From NCBI GenBank assembly GCA_050261515.1, contig JBLNDJ010000012.1, forward strand, positions 62,001-126,000: a stretch of 64,000 bases of DNA, given 5' to 3'. Both the position numbers and the translations under genes were made by a program. This DNA comes from JBLNDJ01 sp050261515. Lineage in GTDB: Bacteria; Acidobacteriota; Terriglobia; Bryobacterales; Bryobacteraceae. Below the pieces are notes generated by a model that was not told where the DNA came from, did no database searches, and saw only the letters and a list, made by a program, of their open reading frames with translations. The first letter of the stretch is position 1. Every line of letters starts with the position of its first letter. Shown one piece after another: positions 1 through 6,758 of the stretch.

Positions 1-111
1 CAGCGCACCGGCAAGTACCTCACATGGGATGCGCCGTCGATGCGCATCACCAACGATGCGGATGCGAACGCGCTCGTCGCGGGCTCCTATCGCGCGGGAT
101 GGTGCGTCTAG
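1..111 (+). CDS. Gfo/Idh/MocA-family oxidoreductase, C-terminal fragment
   Basis: The window opens inside a gene. The first frame runs 36 codons to a TAG at 109-111. The tail reads RTGKYLTWD, then MRITNDADAN, then YRAGWCV. That pattern (T/L-x-WD, then x-x-N-x-x-E/DAN, then a Y/R-x-GW end) is the usual C-terminus of NAD(P)-dependent Gfo/Idh/MocA sugar oxidoreductases, which are often Tat-exported in acidobacteria. The Rossmann domain lies upstream of the window, so substrate and localisation cannot be judged. hypA starts 1 nt after the stop, so the genes are probably co-transcribed. Family by recognition of the tail only. Confidence 0.6.
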   Translation, partial: QRTGKYLTWDAPSMRITNDADANALVAGSYRAGWCV

Positions 112-112
112 C

Positions 113-358
113 GTGCACGAAATGGGCATCGCGAGTTCGGTGATCGAGGCGGTGCAGGCCGAGATGACGCGCCGGCCCGGCGCTCGCGTCTCCAAGGTCG
201 GCATGCGCATCGGCGAGTTCGCGGGCGTCGATCGCGACTCGCTCTCGTTCTGCTTCGAAGCGCTGGTGAAAGACACGGACCTCGAATCGGCCGTGCTCGC
301 GATCGAAGAAGGATCGAGCGACGAGCTGAACCTGGCTTATCTGGAACTGGAGGAGTAG
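113..358 (+). CDS. hypA: HypA-like nickel metallochaperone lacking the zinc ribbon
   Basis: HypA delivers nickel to [NiFe]-hydrogenase (and urease) maturation with HypB. The GTG at 113 gives an 81-residue protein that begins MHEMGIASSV, which keeps the nickel-binding Met-His-Glu N-terminus. It carries the family core RIGEFAGVDRDSL and the terminal strand ELNLAYLELEE. Normal HypA is about 110-120 residues and has a four-cysteine zinc ribbon before that last strand. Here residue 66 jumps almost directly to the last strand, so both CxxC pairs are absent and the only cysteine is Cys47. The frame is intact, so this is an in-frame loss and not a truncation. The stop abuts the hypB ATG. Identity is strong; whether the chaperone still works is open. 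Confidence 0.85.
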   Translation: MHEMGIASSVIEAVQAEMTRRPGARVSKVGMRIGEFAGVDRDSLSFCFEALVKDTDLESAVLAIEEGSSDELNLAYLELEE

Positions 359-1018
359 ATGGAACGCGTGCCGCTGGAACGGAAAGTCCTGAGCGAGAAC
401 GATCGCATCGCCGCCGGGCTTCGCGAGGAGTTCCGGAAGCGCGGCATCCTCGCGCTGAACTTCATCAGCTCGCCGGGCTCGGGCAAAACCGCGCTCCTCG
501 AGCGCACGCTCGAGGGCTTCCCGAAAGGTACGCGCGCCGCCGTGCTCACCGGCGATATCCAGACCGACAACGACGCCACGCGCCTGGGCCGCTACGGCTA
601 CCCCGTGCGCCAGATCACGACCGCGGGCGCCTGCCATCTGGACGCCCGCATGGTCGAGCGCGCGCTCGAAGGCTGGGACCTCGGCTTGCTCGACATCCTG
701 CTCATCGAGAACGTCGGCAACCTGGTCTGCCCCACCAGCTACGACCTGGGCGAAGACGGCAAGATCGTGGTGCTCAGCGTGACCGAGGGCGAGGACAAGC
801 CGCTCAAGTACCCCGGCATCTTCCACAAGGCGGAGCTGATGGTGCTGAACAAAATCGACCTGCTCCCCTACGTGCCGTTCAAGCGCGAGCTGGCGCGCAA
901 GTACGCGAACCAGGTGCATGCGGGCATCGGGATCCTCGAGGTTTCGTGCACCACATGCGAGGGCCTCGACCGCTGGCAGGAGTGGCTCGCAAAGCGCCGC
1001 GTGGGCGCGGCATGCTGA
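359..1018 (+). CDS. hypB: Hydrogenase nickel-insertion GTPase HypB
   Basis: SIMIBI-class GTPase that loads nickel into hydrogenase precursor together with HypA. The 219 residues contain the P-loop SSPGSGKTALLE (about 38-49), the metal-site segment GACHLDARMV (Cys and His ligands), the third ligand in ENVGNLVCPTSYDLGE, and the guanine-recognition NKID. It lacks the N-terminal histidine-rich stretch and the CxxCGC motif of the E. coli type, so it is the short form. Its ATG follows the hypA stop with no gap, and its TGA overlaps the start of the next gene. No hydrogenase structural gene is visible in the window. Confidence 0.93.
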   Translation: MERVPLERKVLSENDRIAAGLREEFRKRGILALNFISSPGSGKTALLERTLEGFPKGTRAAVLTGDIQTDNDATRLGRYGYPVRQITTAGACHLDARMVERALEGWDLGLLDILLIENVGNLVCPTSYDLGEDGKIVVLSVTEGEDKPLKYPGIFHKAELMVLNKIDLLPYVPFKRELARKYANQVHAGIGILEVSCTTCEGLDRWQEWLAKRRVGAAC

Positions 1019-1962
1019 CCGAGCGCTCGCGCGTCTCCATCGTCGGCGCGGGCGCAGTGGGCTCGACCATCGCGTACGCCGTCATGCTGCGGGGCCTGGT
1101 GCATGAGCTCGTCCTGGTGGACGCGCTGCCACAGAAAGCCGAGGCCGAGGCGAAGGACCTGATCCACGGCTCCATGTTCGTCCCGCGCGTGGAAGTGTCG
1201 GCGGGCACGGTGGAGGATTGCCGCGGCTCGGCCGTCGTCGTGATCACGGCCGGCGCGAAGCAGAAGCCGGGCCAGACGCGCTTGCAGCTTGTCGAAACGA
1301 ACGCGGCCCTGTTCCGGGACCTCGTGCCGCGCATACTCGCCGCGGCCCCGCAAGCGCTGCTGCTCGTGGTGTCGAACCCGGTGGACGTGCTGACCTACAT
1401 CTCGCTGCGCATTGCGGGCGTGGCGCCGGAGAGCGTCTTCGGCTCGGGAACCGTGCTCGACACCTCGCGCTTCCGCGCGCTGCTGGCCCGGCGCCTGGGC
1501 GTCGCGGTGGGCAACGTGCACGCCTACATCGTCGGAGAGCACGGGGAGAGCGAAACGCCGATCTGGTCGAGCGCGCAGATCGGCGGAGTGCCGCTCGATG
1601 CCGTCGCCGCCGCCACCGCCGGCGGGCCGTTGAGCGAAGCCGACCGGAGCGAGATCGTACGCGGAGTCCGCGACGCGGCGGCCGAGGTGATAGCCGTCAA
1701 GGGCGCGACCAACTGGGCCATCGGGCTGGCCGCGGCGCGGATTCTGGAAGCGGTGCTGCGCGACGAGAACCGCGTCCTGACCGTGAGCGGGCTGGTGCAC
1801 GGCCTTGATGGCGGAGAAGACGTGTGCCTCTCGGTGCCGCGCTTCGTGTCGCGCCGCGGGGCGGGCGAGCCGCTGCCGCTGCACTACGACGAGTCGGAGA
1901 AGGCGGCGCTCCGGCACTCGGCTGAAATTCTGAGGGAGACCGCGCGCCGGCTGGGGTACTGA
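1012..1962 (+). CDS. ldh: L-lactate dehydrogenase (LDH/MDH family)
   Basis: Cytosolic NAD-dependent 2-hydroxyacid dehydrogenase. From the ATG at 1012 (overlapping the hypB stop) it encodes 316 residues with the Rossmann motif GAGAVGS, the mobile loop AGAKQKPGQTRLQLVETN, SNPVDVLTY, GSGTVLDTSRFR and the catalytic GEHGESE. The loop carries Gln at the position that distinguishes lactate (Gln) from malate (Arg) dehydrogenases, and it keeps the catalytic Arg. I therefore call lactate dehydrogenase, with malate dehydrogenase as the alternative. The usual loop GETR is GQTR here. It is translationally coupled to hypB, which may link pyruvate/lactate redox balance to hydrogenase maturation (inference). 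Confidence 0.85.
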   Translation: MLTERSRVSIVGAGAVGSTIAYAVMLRGLVHELVLVDALPQKAEAEAKDLIHGSMFVPRVEVSAGTVEDCRGSAVVVITAGAKQKPGQTRLQLVETNAALFRDLVPRILAAAPQALLLVVSNPVDVLTYISLRIAGVAPESVFGSGTVLDTSRFRALLARRLGVAVGNVHAYIVGEHGESETPIWSSAQIGGVPLDAVAAATAGGPLSEADRSEIVRGVRDAAAEVIAVKGATNWAIGLAAARILEAVLRDENRVLTVSGLVHGLDGGEDVCLSVPRFVSRRGAGEPLPLHYDESEKAALRHSAEILRETARRLGY

Positions 1963-1963
1963 G

Positions 1964-2986
1964 CTACGTTCCCACGTAGCGCGCGTAGAGACTGCGCGCG
2001 AGTCCCACGTCCGCCGTGCCTTTGATGATCGCGCGGCCGTCCGGAAAGACGGTCATCTCGTAGGGCGGCACAAAGAATCGCAGCGCGAACTCGTTCGCCC
2101 GCACTTCGCCGAGCGGAGCGAGGCGCGCGCGCAGGCCGGCCAGATCGAGCGGGCGCTCGCGATCGTGTATCTGCACGGCGTTGCGGCCGCACAGGCTGAT
2201 GGGCGCGCGGCGGCGGCCTTCGAGATGTACGAACTCGCGGCGCGCGCACGCGGGGCAGTCCGCCAGCGGCTCGGGCTGCGCGATCTGGCGGACCTCGCCG
2301 GTCCACACGTCCACCGTCGTGATGCGCGCGCGAACCTCGCCGGCGTGTCCCGCAAGAATCTTGATCGCGTCGCCCACCTGGAACGAGGCGATCGCCGAGG
2401 TGATCGCGTTCAGCACGCCCGCCGTTTCGCACGTCGGCTGCGCGCCCGAAGGCGGCTCCGGGTAGATGCACTTCAGGCACGCCGTCCGGCCCGGCAGCAC
2501 CGGCATGGTCAGCCCGTAGCTTCCCACCGCCGCGCCGTAGATCCACGGGATGCCGCGGCGGATGGCGTAGTCGTTGATCAGGTATCGCGTCTCGAAGTTG
2601 TCGGTGCCGTCGAGGATCAGGTCCGCCTGCTCGAGCAGTTCGCCGATGTTTGCCGGGGTGAGATCAACGACGCGCGGCGTCGTTCGCGTGCCCGGGTTGA
2701 TGCGCGCGATCGCGCGCGCCGCCGCGATGGCCTTGGGCACTGCCTCGCGCGCGTCGGCGTCCTCGAACAGCCACTGCCGCTGGAGGTTGCTCGCCTCGAC
2801 GTAGTCGCGGTCGATGAGCAGGATGTGTCCGGCGCCGGCACGAGCGAGCGCCCCGGCCTGGAAGCTGCCGAGCGCGCCGCAGCCGGCGATGGCGACCGTC
2901 GAGCCGAGCAGCCGCTCCTGCCCTTCGGCAGCTATGCCGAGAAATAGAATCTGGCGCGAATAGCGGTCTTTTTCGGCCGGGGTCAT
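1964..2986 (-). CDS. ThiF/MoeB-family adenylyltransferase (E1-like)
   Basis: E1-like enzyme that adenylates the C-terminus of a ubiquitin-fold sulfur carrier (ThiS or MoaD type). Visible motifs are the nucleotide loop GCGALGS, the Arg/Asp region SNLQRQWLFEDAD, DGTDNFETRYLIND, zinc-binding CxxC pairs (CLKC and CPAC) and the catalytic-type CETAGVLN. A roughly 75-residue C-terminal extension follows the second CxxC; it resembles a small ubiquitin-like/MoaD-like fold, but that is a guess. I chose the ATG at 2986, since the alternative GTG at 3004 only adds six residues. No sulfur-carrier gene is adjacent, so ThiF versus MoeB cannot be decided. It converges on ldh with 1 nt between the stops. Confidence 0.85.
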   Translation of the reverse strand: MTPAEKDRYSRQILFLGIAAEGQERLLGSTVAIAGCGALGSFQAGALARAGAGHILLIDRDYVEASNLQRQWLFEDADAREAVPKAIAAARAIARINPGTRTTPRVVDLTPANIGELLEQADLILDGTDNFETRYLINDYAIRRGIPWIYGAAVGSYGLTMPVLPGRTACLKCIYPEPPSGAQPTCETAGVLNAITSAIASFQVGDAIKILAGHAGEVRARITTVDVWTGEVRQIAQPEPLADCPACARREFVHLEGRRRAPISLCGRNAVQIHDRERPLDLAGLRARLAPLGEVRANEFALRFFVPPYEMTVFPDGRAIIKGTADVGLARSLYARYVGT

Positions 2987-3026
2987 CAGAACCCATGGTG
3001 GCACACGAGGCCGTCAACCGGCCTGT

Positions 3027-3067
3027 GGCGGTTCACAACCGCCGCGCAGGTTTGGCAACCTGCCCCA
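3027..3067. repeat. Dispersed palindromic repeat, copy 1
   Basis: A 41-nt unit matching 55842-55882 at about 39 of 41 positions. It holds two adjacent hairpins: GGCGGTT/AACCGCC with a 3-nt loop (3027-3043), and GCAGGTT/AACCTGC with a TGGC loop (3046-3063). It lies in the gap between the divergent thiF-like and bamA-like genes. No coding role is seen; a REP/MITE-like element is likely. Confidence 0.75.
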
Positions 3068-3070
3068 AGT

Positions 3071-3084
3071 GGCCCGTTCGGGCC
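3071..3084. terminator. Perfect 6-bp GC hairpin upstream of the OMP operon
   Basis: GGCCCG-TT-CGGGCC is a perfect inverted repeat of 6-bp arms with a 2-nt loop. It has no U-run after it, so Rho-independent termination is doubtful. It may instead insulate the operon or bind a protein. A -10-like TAAGAT lies at 3092-3097. Confidence 0.3.
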
Positions 3085-3105
3085 GCAGTGTTAAGATTCT
3101 CTTAG

Positions 3106-6045
3106 GTGAGAATTGCCTTTCTGCTTTCAATTCTCGTACTTACAGCCGCGCTCGCAGGCGCGGCGCCCGAGGATTATGAAGGCAAGCCGGTTACGGAGAT
3201 CGCCTTTGAGCCCGCGTTGCAGCCGTATAGCCGCGCGTACCTGCTCGACATCCTGCCCGTCAAAACCGGCCGGCCGCTCGAACTAGCCGGGGTCCGTGCC
3301 GCCATCGAGCGTCTGTACCGCACGGGGCGCTACGCCGACATCCGGGTGGACGCGCGCGCTAAGGACTCGGGCGTCGTTTTGACCTTCATCACCACCGGCA
3401 ACTACTTCATCGGCCGTGTCTCTGTGAGCCGCACCCCGACGCCGCCGAACCAGGGCGTGCTCGTGAACGCGACGCGCCTCGATCTCGGCAGCCTCTACAC
3501 TCCTAGCGCCGCGACACAGGCCGTGAACAACCTCCAGCAGGTGCTCCGCAATAACGGCTTTTATCGCGCCAACATCGAGACGGAGTTCGAACACGACCCC
3601 GCGACGCAGCAGGTGAAGCTGCGGTTCATCGTCAAAGTCGGCGACCGCGCGAAGTACACGGCCCCGCTGGTCACCGGGAATCCTGAGCGCTCGGTAGAGG
3701 AGATCGTGAAGGCCACGCACTGGAAGAGACGGTGGTTCGGGTGGAAGACCGTCACCGATGCGCGCACGCAGGACGGAATTCAAAACGTGCGGCGCTCGTA
3801 TCAGAAGAAGGACCTGCTGGAGGCGCGGGTCTCGCTCGAAAAAGCCGAATGGGAGCCCGATACAAACCGCGTGCGGCACACCCTGGACATTGACGCAGGC
3901 CCGAAGATCAGCATCATGACGGTGGGAACGAAGATCTCGCGCGGCAAGCTGAAACAGTTAGTGCCGGTGTTCGAAGAACAGTCGGTGGACCGCGACCTGC
4001 TCGTCGAAGGCGCCAACAACATCCGCGAGTATCTGGAAGGCAAGGGGTACTTCGACACCAAGGTCGATTTCGAGGCGCGCACCGCGCCCCAGGATGGCGC
4101 CGCGCGTGCTTCGCAGATCATCGAGTACCGGATCGAGCGCGGCGAACGGCACAAGGTGACGCTCATCGAGATCAAGGGCAACCGCTACTTCGACACCAAC
4201 ACGATCCGCGAGCGGATGTATATACGCAGGGCGTCGCTGATTCAATTCCGCTACGGCCGCTTCAGCGAGAGCTATCTGCGGCACGACGCCGATGCGATCG
4301 CCGCCCTCTACCGCTCGAACGGCTTCCGCGACGTCGAGGTGAAAACGCGTGTGCAGCGCGGGAAGGACGATACCATCGGCGTCTACATCGACATTACCGA
4401 AGGCCCGCAGTGGCTGGTCTCGAAACTGAACATCACGGGTGTATCGGACGCGAATCGCGAGGCGATCCTCGGCCTGGTCCAGTCGCAGGAAGGGCAGCCG
4501 TTCAGCGAAGTGAGCGTTGCGGTGGATCGCGACAACGTGCTCGATTACTACTACAACGAGGGCTTTTCGGGCGCCACGTTCAACTTCAGCTTCACGCCCG
4601 CCGAACAACCGAACCGCGTGAATCTCAACTACACGGTGCAGGAAGGCCGGCAGCGTTTCCTGCGCTCGTTCCTGGTGAGCGGCCTGCAGGCGACCAATCC
4701 TGACCTCGTGTCGGAGCGGCTCATGCTCGACAACGGCGACCCGCTCTCGCGCAGCCGCCTGCTCGAGACGCAGCGGCGGATGTACAACCTCGGCATCTTC
4801 GCGCGCGTGGATATGGCGCTTCAGAATCCGCAGGGGGATGAGAAGGACAAGTACGTGCTGCTCAACCTGGAAGAGGCGCGCAAGTACACGATCACGACCG
4901 GTTTCGGCGCGCAAATCTCGAAGATCGGCGGCTGCCGCACCTGCCTCGGCACGGCCACAGGGCAGACCGGATTCAGTCCGCGCGCGTCGCTCGGCGTCAC
5001 GCGCCGCAACTTCCTCGGAGAAGGGCACACGATATCGTTCCAGAGCCGCGTGTCGAACGTGGACAGGAGGGGCGTGATCAGCTACGAGGCGCCGCAGTTC
5101 CGCGGGAACAGCGACGTGAACCTGCTGTTCAGCGGACTGGTGGACGACTCGCGCGACATCCGCACGTTCAACGCCTTACGGCGAGAGGGTTCGGTGCAAG
5201 TAGGCCAGAAGCTCTCGAAGGCGAGCACGCTGCTCTACCGCTTTTCGTTCCGGTACGTGACCGTGAGCGACCTGGTCGTGAACCCGGACCTGATCCCGCT
5301 CTACTCGCAGCCCGACCGCACGGGTATCTTCGCGATCAACTACGTGCAGGACCGGCGCGACGATCCGACCGACGCGCGCCGCGGCATCTTCAACACGATC
5401 GACGCGGGCGTGGCGCCCACGCAGTTCGGATCGCAAACGGCCTTCACGCATTTCCTGGGGCACAACGCGACGTACTATCCGATGGGGTTCGGCAGCCGCT
5501 ACGTGCTGGCGCGCTCGACCACGTTCGGCTGGCAGGCGCCGCTCAAGGCGGGGACGACGATTCCGCTGGCGGAACTGTTCTTCGGCGGCGGCGCGCAATC
5601 GCATCGCGGCTTTCCGGAGAACCAGGCCGGGCCGCGCGACCTTCAGACGGGGTTCCCGATCGGGGGCAACGCGATCCTCGTCAACCAGACCGAGCTGCGG
5701 TTCCCGCTGTTGGGCGAGAATGTTACCGGAGCGCTTTTCTGGGACGCCGGCAACGTGTACTCGCGCGTGCAGAACATCTCGTTCCGCGTGAACCAGCGCA
5801 GCGATTCGAATTTTGACTACATGGTGCACGCGGTGGGCCTCGGCTTCCGGTACCGTACGCCGGTGGGCCCGGTGCGGATCGACCTGGCTTACAGCATCAA
5901 CCCGCCGTCGTTCTTCGGGTTCAAGGGAACGTACGACGAACTGGTGGCGTGCTCGAGCGCGAACCCGCCGGCCACCGGGTGCGTGAAGACGGTGCAGCAG
6001 CTCAGCCATTTTCAGTTTCATTTCTCGATTGGGCAGGCGTTCTGA
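3106..6045 (+). CDS. BamA/TamA-family (Omp85) outer-membrane assembly protein
   Basis: Outer-membrane beta-barrel that inserts other barrel proteins. A GTG start gives 979 residues: a signal peptide (MRIAFLLSILVLTAALAGAA), a long periplasmic part with repeated POTRA-like units (segments such as IEIKGNRYFDTNTIRERM and LNITGVSDANREAI), then a C-terminal surface-antigen barrel ending in QAF, the aromatic terminus expected for BAM substrates. Two cysteine pairs occur in predicted loops (about residues 610-613 and 953-964). It is longer than E. coli BamA (about 810) and may have extra POTRA units. The following SurA-like and TamB-like genes overlap head to tail, so this is an OMP-biogenesis operon. 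It could be the TamA-type rather than the essential BamA copy. Confidence 0.9.
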   Translation: MRIAFLLSILVLTAALAGAAPEDYEGKPVTEIAFEPALQPYSRAYLLDILPVKTGRPLELAGVRAAIERLYRTGRYADIRVDARAKDSGVVLTFITTGNYFIGRVSVSRTPTPPNQGVLVNATRLDLGSLYTPSAATQAVNNLQQVLRNNGFYRANIETEFEHDPATQQVKLRFIVKVGDRAKYTAPLVTGNPERSVEEIVKATHWKRRWFGWKTVTDARTQDGIQNVRRSYQKKDLLEARVSLEKAEWEPDTNRVRHTLDIDAGPKISIMTVGTKISRGKLKQLVPVFEEQSVDRDLLVEGANNIREYLEGKGYFDTKVDFEARTAPQDGAARASQIIEYRIERGERHKVTLIEIKGNRYFDTNTIRERMYIRRASLIQFRYGRFSESYLRHDADAIAALYRSNGFRDVEVKTRVQRGKDDTIGVYIDITEGPQWLVSKLNITGVSDANREAILGLVQSQEGQPFSEVSVAVDRDNVLDYYYNEGFSGATFNFSFTPAEQPNRVNLNYTVQEGRQRFLRSFLVSGLQATNPDLVSERLMLDNGDPLSRSRLLETQRRMYNLGIFARVDMALQNPQGDEKDKYVLLNLEEARKYTITTGFGAQISKIGGCRTCLGTATGQTGFSPRASLGVTRRNFLGEGHTISFQSRVSNVDRRGVISYEAPQFRGNSDVNLLFSGLVDDSRDIRTFNALRREGSVQVGQKLSKASTLLYRFSFRYVTVSDLVVNPDLIPLYSQPDRTGIFAINYVQDRRDDPTDARRGIFNTIDAGVAPTQFGSQTAFTHFLGHNATYYPMGFGSRYVLARSTTFGWQAPLKAGTTIPLAELFFGGGAQSHRGFPENQAGPRDLQTGFPIGGNAILVNQTELRFPLLGENVTGALFWDAGNVYSRVQNISFRVNQRSDSNFDYMVHAVGLGFRYRTPVGPVRIDLAYSINPPSFFGFKGTYDELVACSSANPPATGCVKTVQQLSHFQFHFSIGQAF

Positions 6046-6758
6046 TGAAAATCCACCGCCCGGCCGCTTCGTGGCCTCGAGACGCAGAGAGCGCAGAGAA
6101 AAGCAAGGCAAGATTTTTCTTGTTTTTTCTCTGCGTCCTCTGCGTCTCTGCGGTGAATCTTTTCTCCGAGATCATCGACCAGGTGGCGGTCACGATCGAC
6201 GACCAGGTGATCACGACCAGCCAGATCATTCAGGAGATTCGGGTGACGGCGTTCCTCAATGGGGAGAAGCCGGATTTCAGCGCGGCGAACCGGCGTAAGA
6301 CCGCCGACCGGTTGATCGAGCTGGCGCTGGTCCGCCATGAGATGGAACTGACCCGCTACCGGCAGCCGGGGCTCGCCGATGTACAGGGGACGCTCAAGCA
6401 GGTCGAAAGCCGGTTTAAGGACGCGGAGGCGTTCCGCCGCGCGCTCGCGGCGGAGAAGATTACGCAGGCGCAACTGGAGACGTCCCTGCTCGAGCAGGCG
6501 GCTTTACTGCGCTTCATCGATCTGCGCTTCCGGCCGGAGGTGCAGGTGCAGGAATCCGACGTCGAGCGGTACTGTGAAAACGTCTACTTGCCGGAGCTGC
6601 GGAAGCGGGGCGTCACTCCGGAGCCCACCTTCGAATCGGTGCGGCAGCAGTGCACCGAGGAATTTACGACAAGCCTCGTGGACCGGCGTGTGGACACGTG
6701 GCTGAAAGATTCGCGGGAGCGCTCGCGCATCGTATATATGGAAGAGGCGTTTCAATGA
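6045..6758 (+). CDS. SurA N-domain-like periplasmic chaperone
   Basis: The 237-residue protein begins at the ATG overlapping the stop of the Omp85 gene. The mature part starts near EIIDQVAVTIDDQVITTSQI and matches the SurA_N/peptidyl-prolyl isomerase N-terminal chaperone fold (…INDRLIELALVRHEME-like helix pairs). No parvulin domain follows, so I infer a holdase for unfolded outer-membrane proteins and not an isomerase. The signal peptide is odd: residues 12-35 are encoded by a dispersed inverted repeat (6079-6148), which supplies the hydrophobic core FFLFFLCVLCVSAV. The N-terminal 20 residues before it are charged, unusually long for a signal peptide. Confidence 0.75.
   Translation: MKIHRPAASWPRDAESAEKSKARFFLFFLCVLCVSAVNLFSEIIDQVAVTIDDQVITTSQIIQEIRVTAFLNGEKPDFSAANRRKTADRLIELALVRHEMELTRYRQPGLADVQGTLKQVESRFKDAEAFRRALAAEKITQAQLETSLLEQAALLRFIDLRFRPEVQVQESDVERYCENVYLPELRKRGVTPEPTFESVRQQCTEEFTTSLVDRRVDTWLKDSRERSRIVYMEEAFQ
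6079..6148. repeat. Inverted repeat embedded in a signal-peptide coding region
   Basis: Two 24-nt arms, 6079-6102 and 6125-6148, are reverse complements at 22 of 24 positions, with a 22-nt spacer. The right arm is built of CTCTGCGTC-like units. Related sequence lies at 17162-17174 (13 nt identical) and, more loosely, at the start of the gene ending at 55798. It is read through as codons of the SurA-like protein. Confidence 0.8.
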
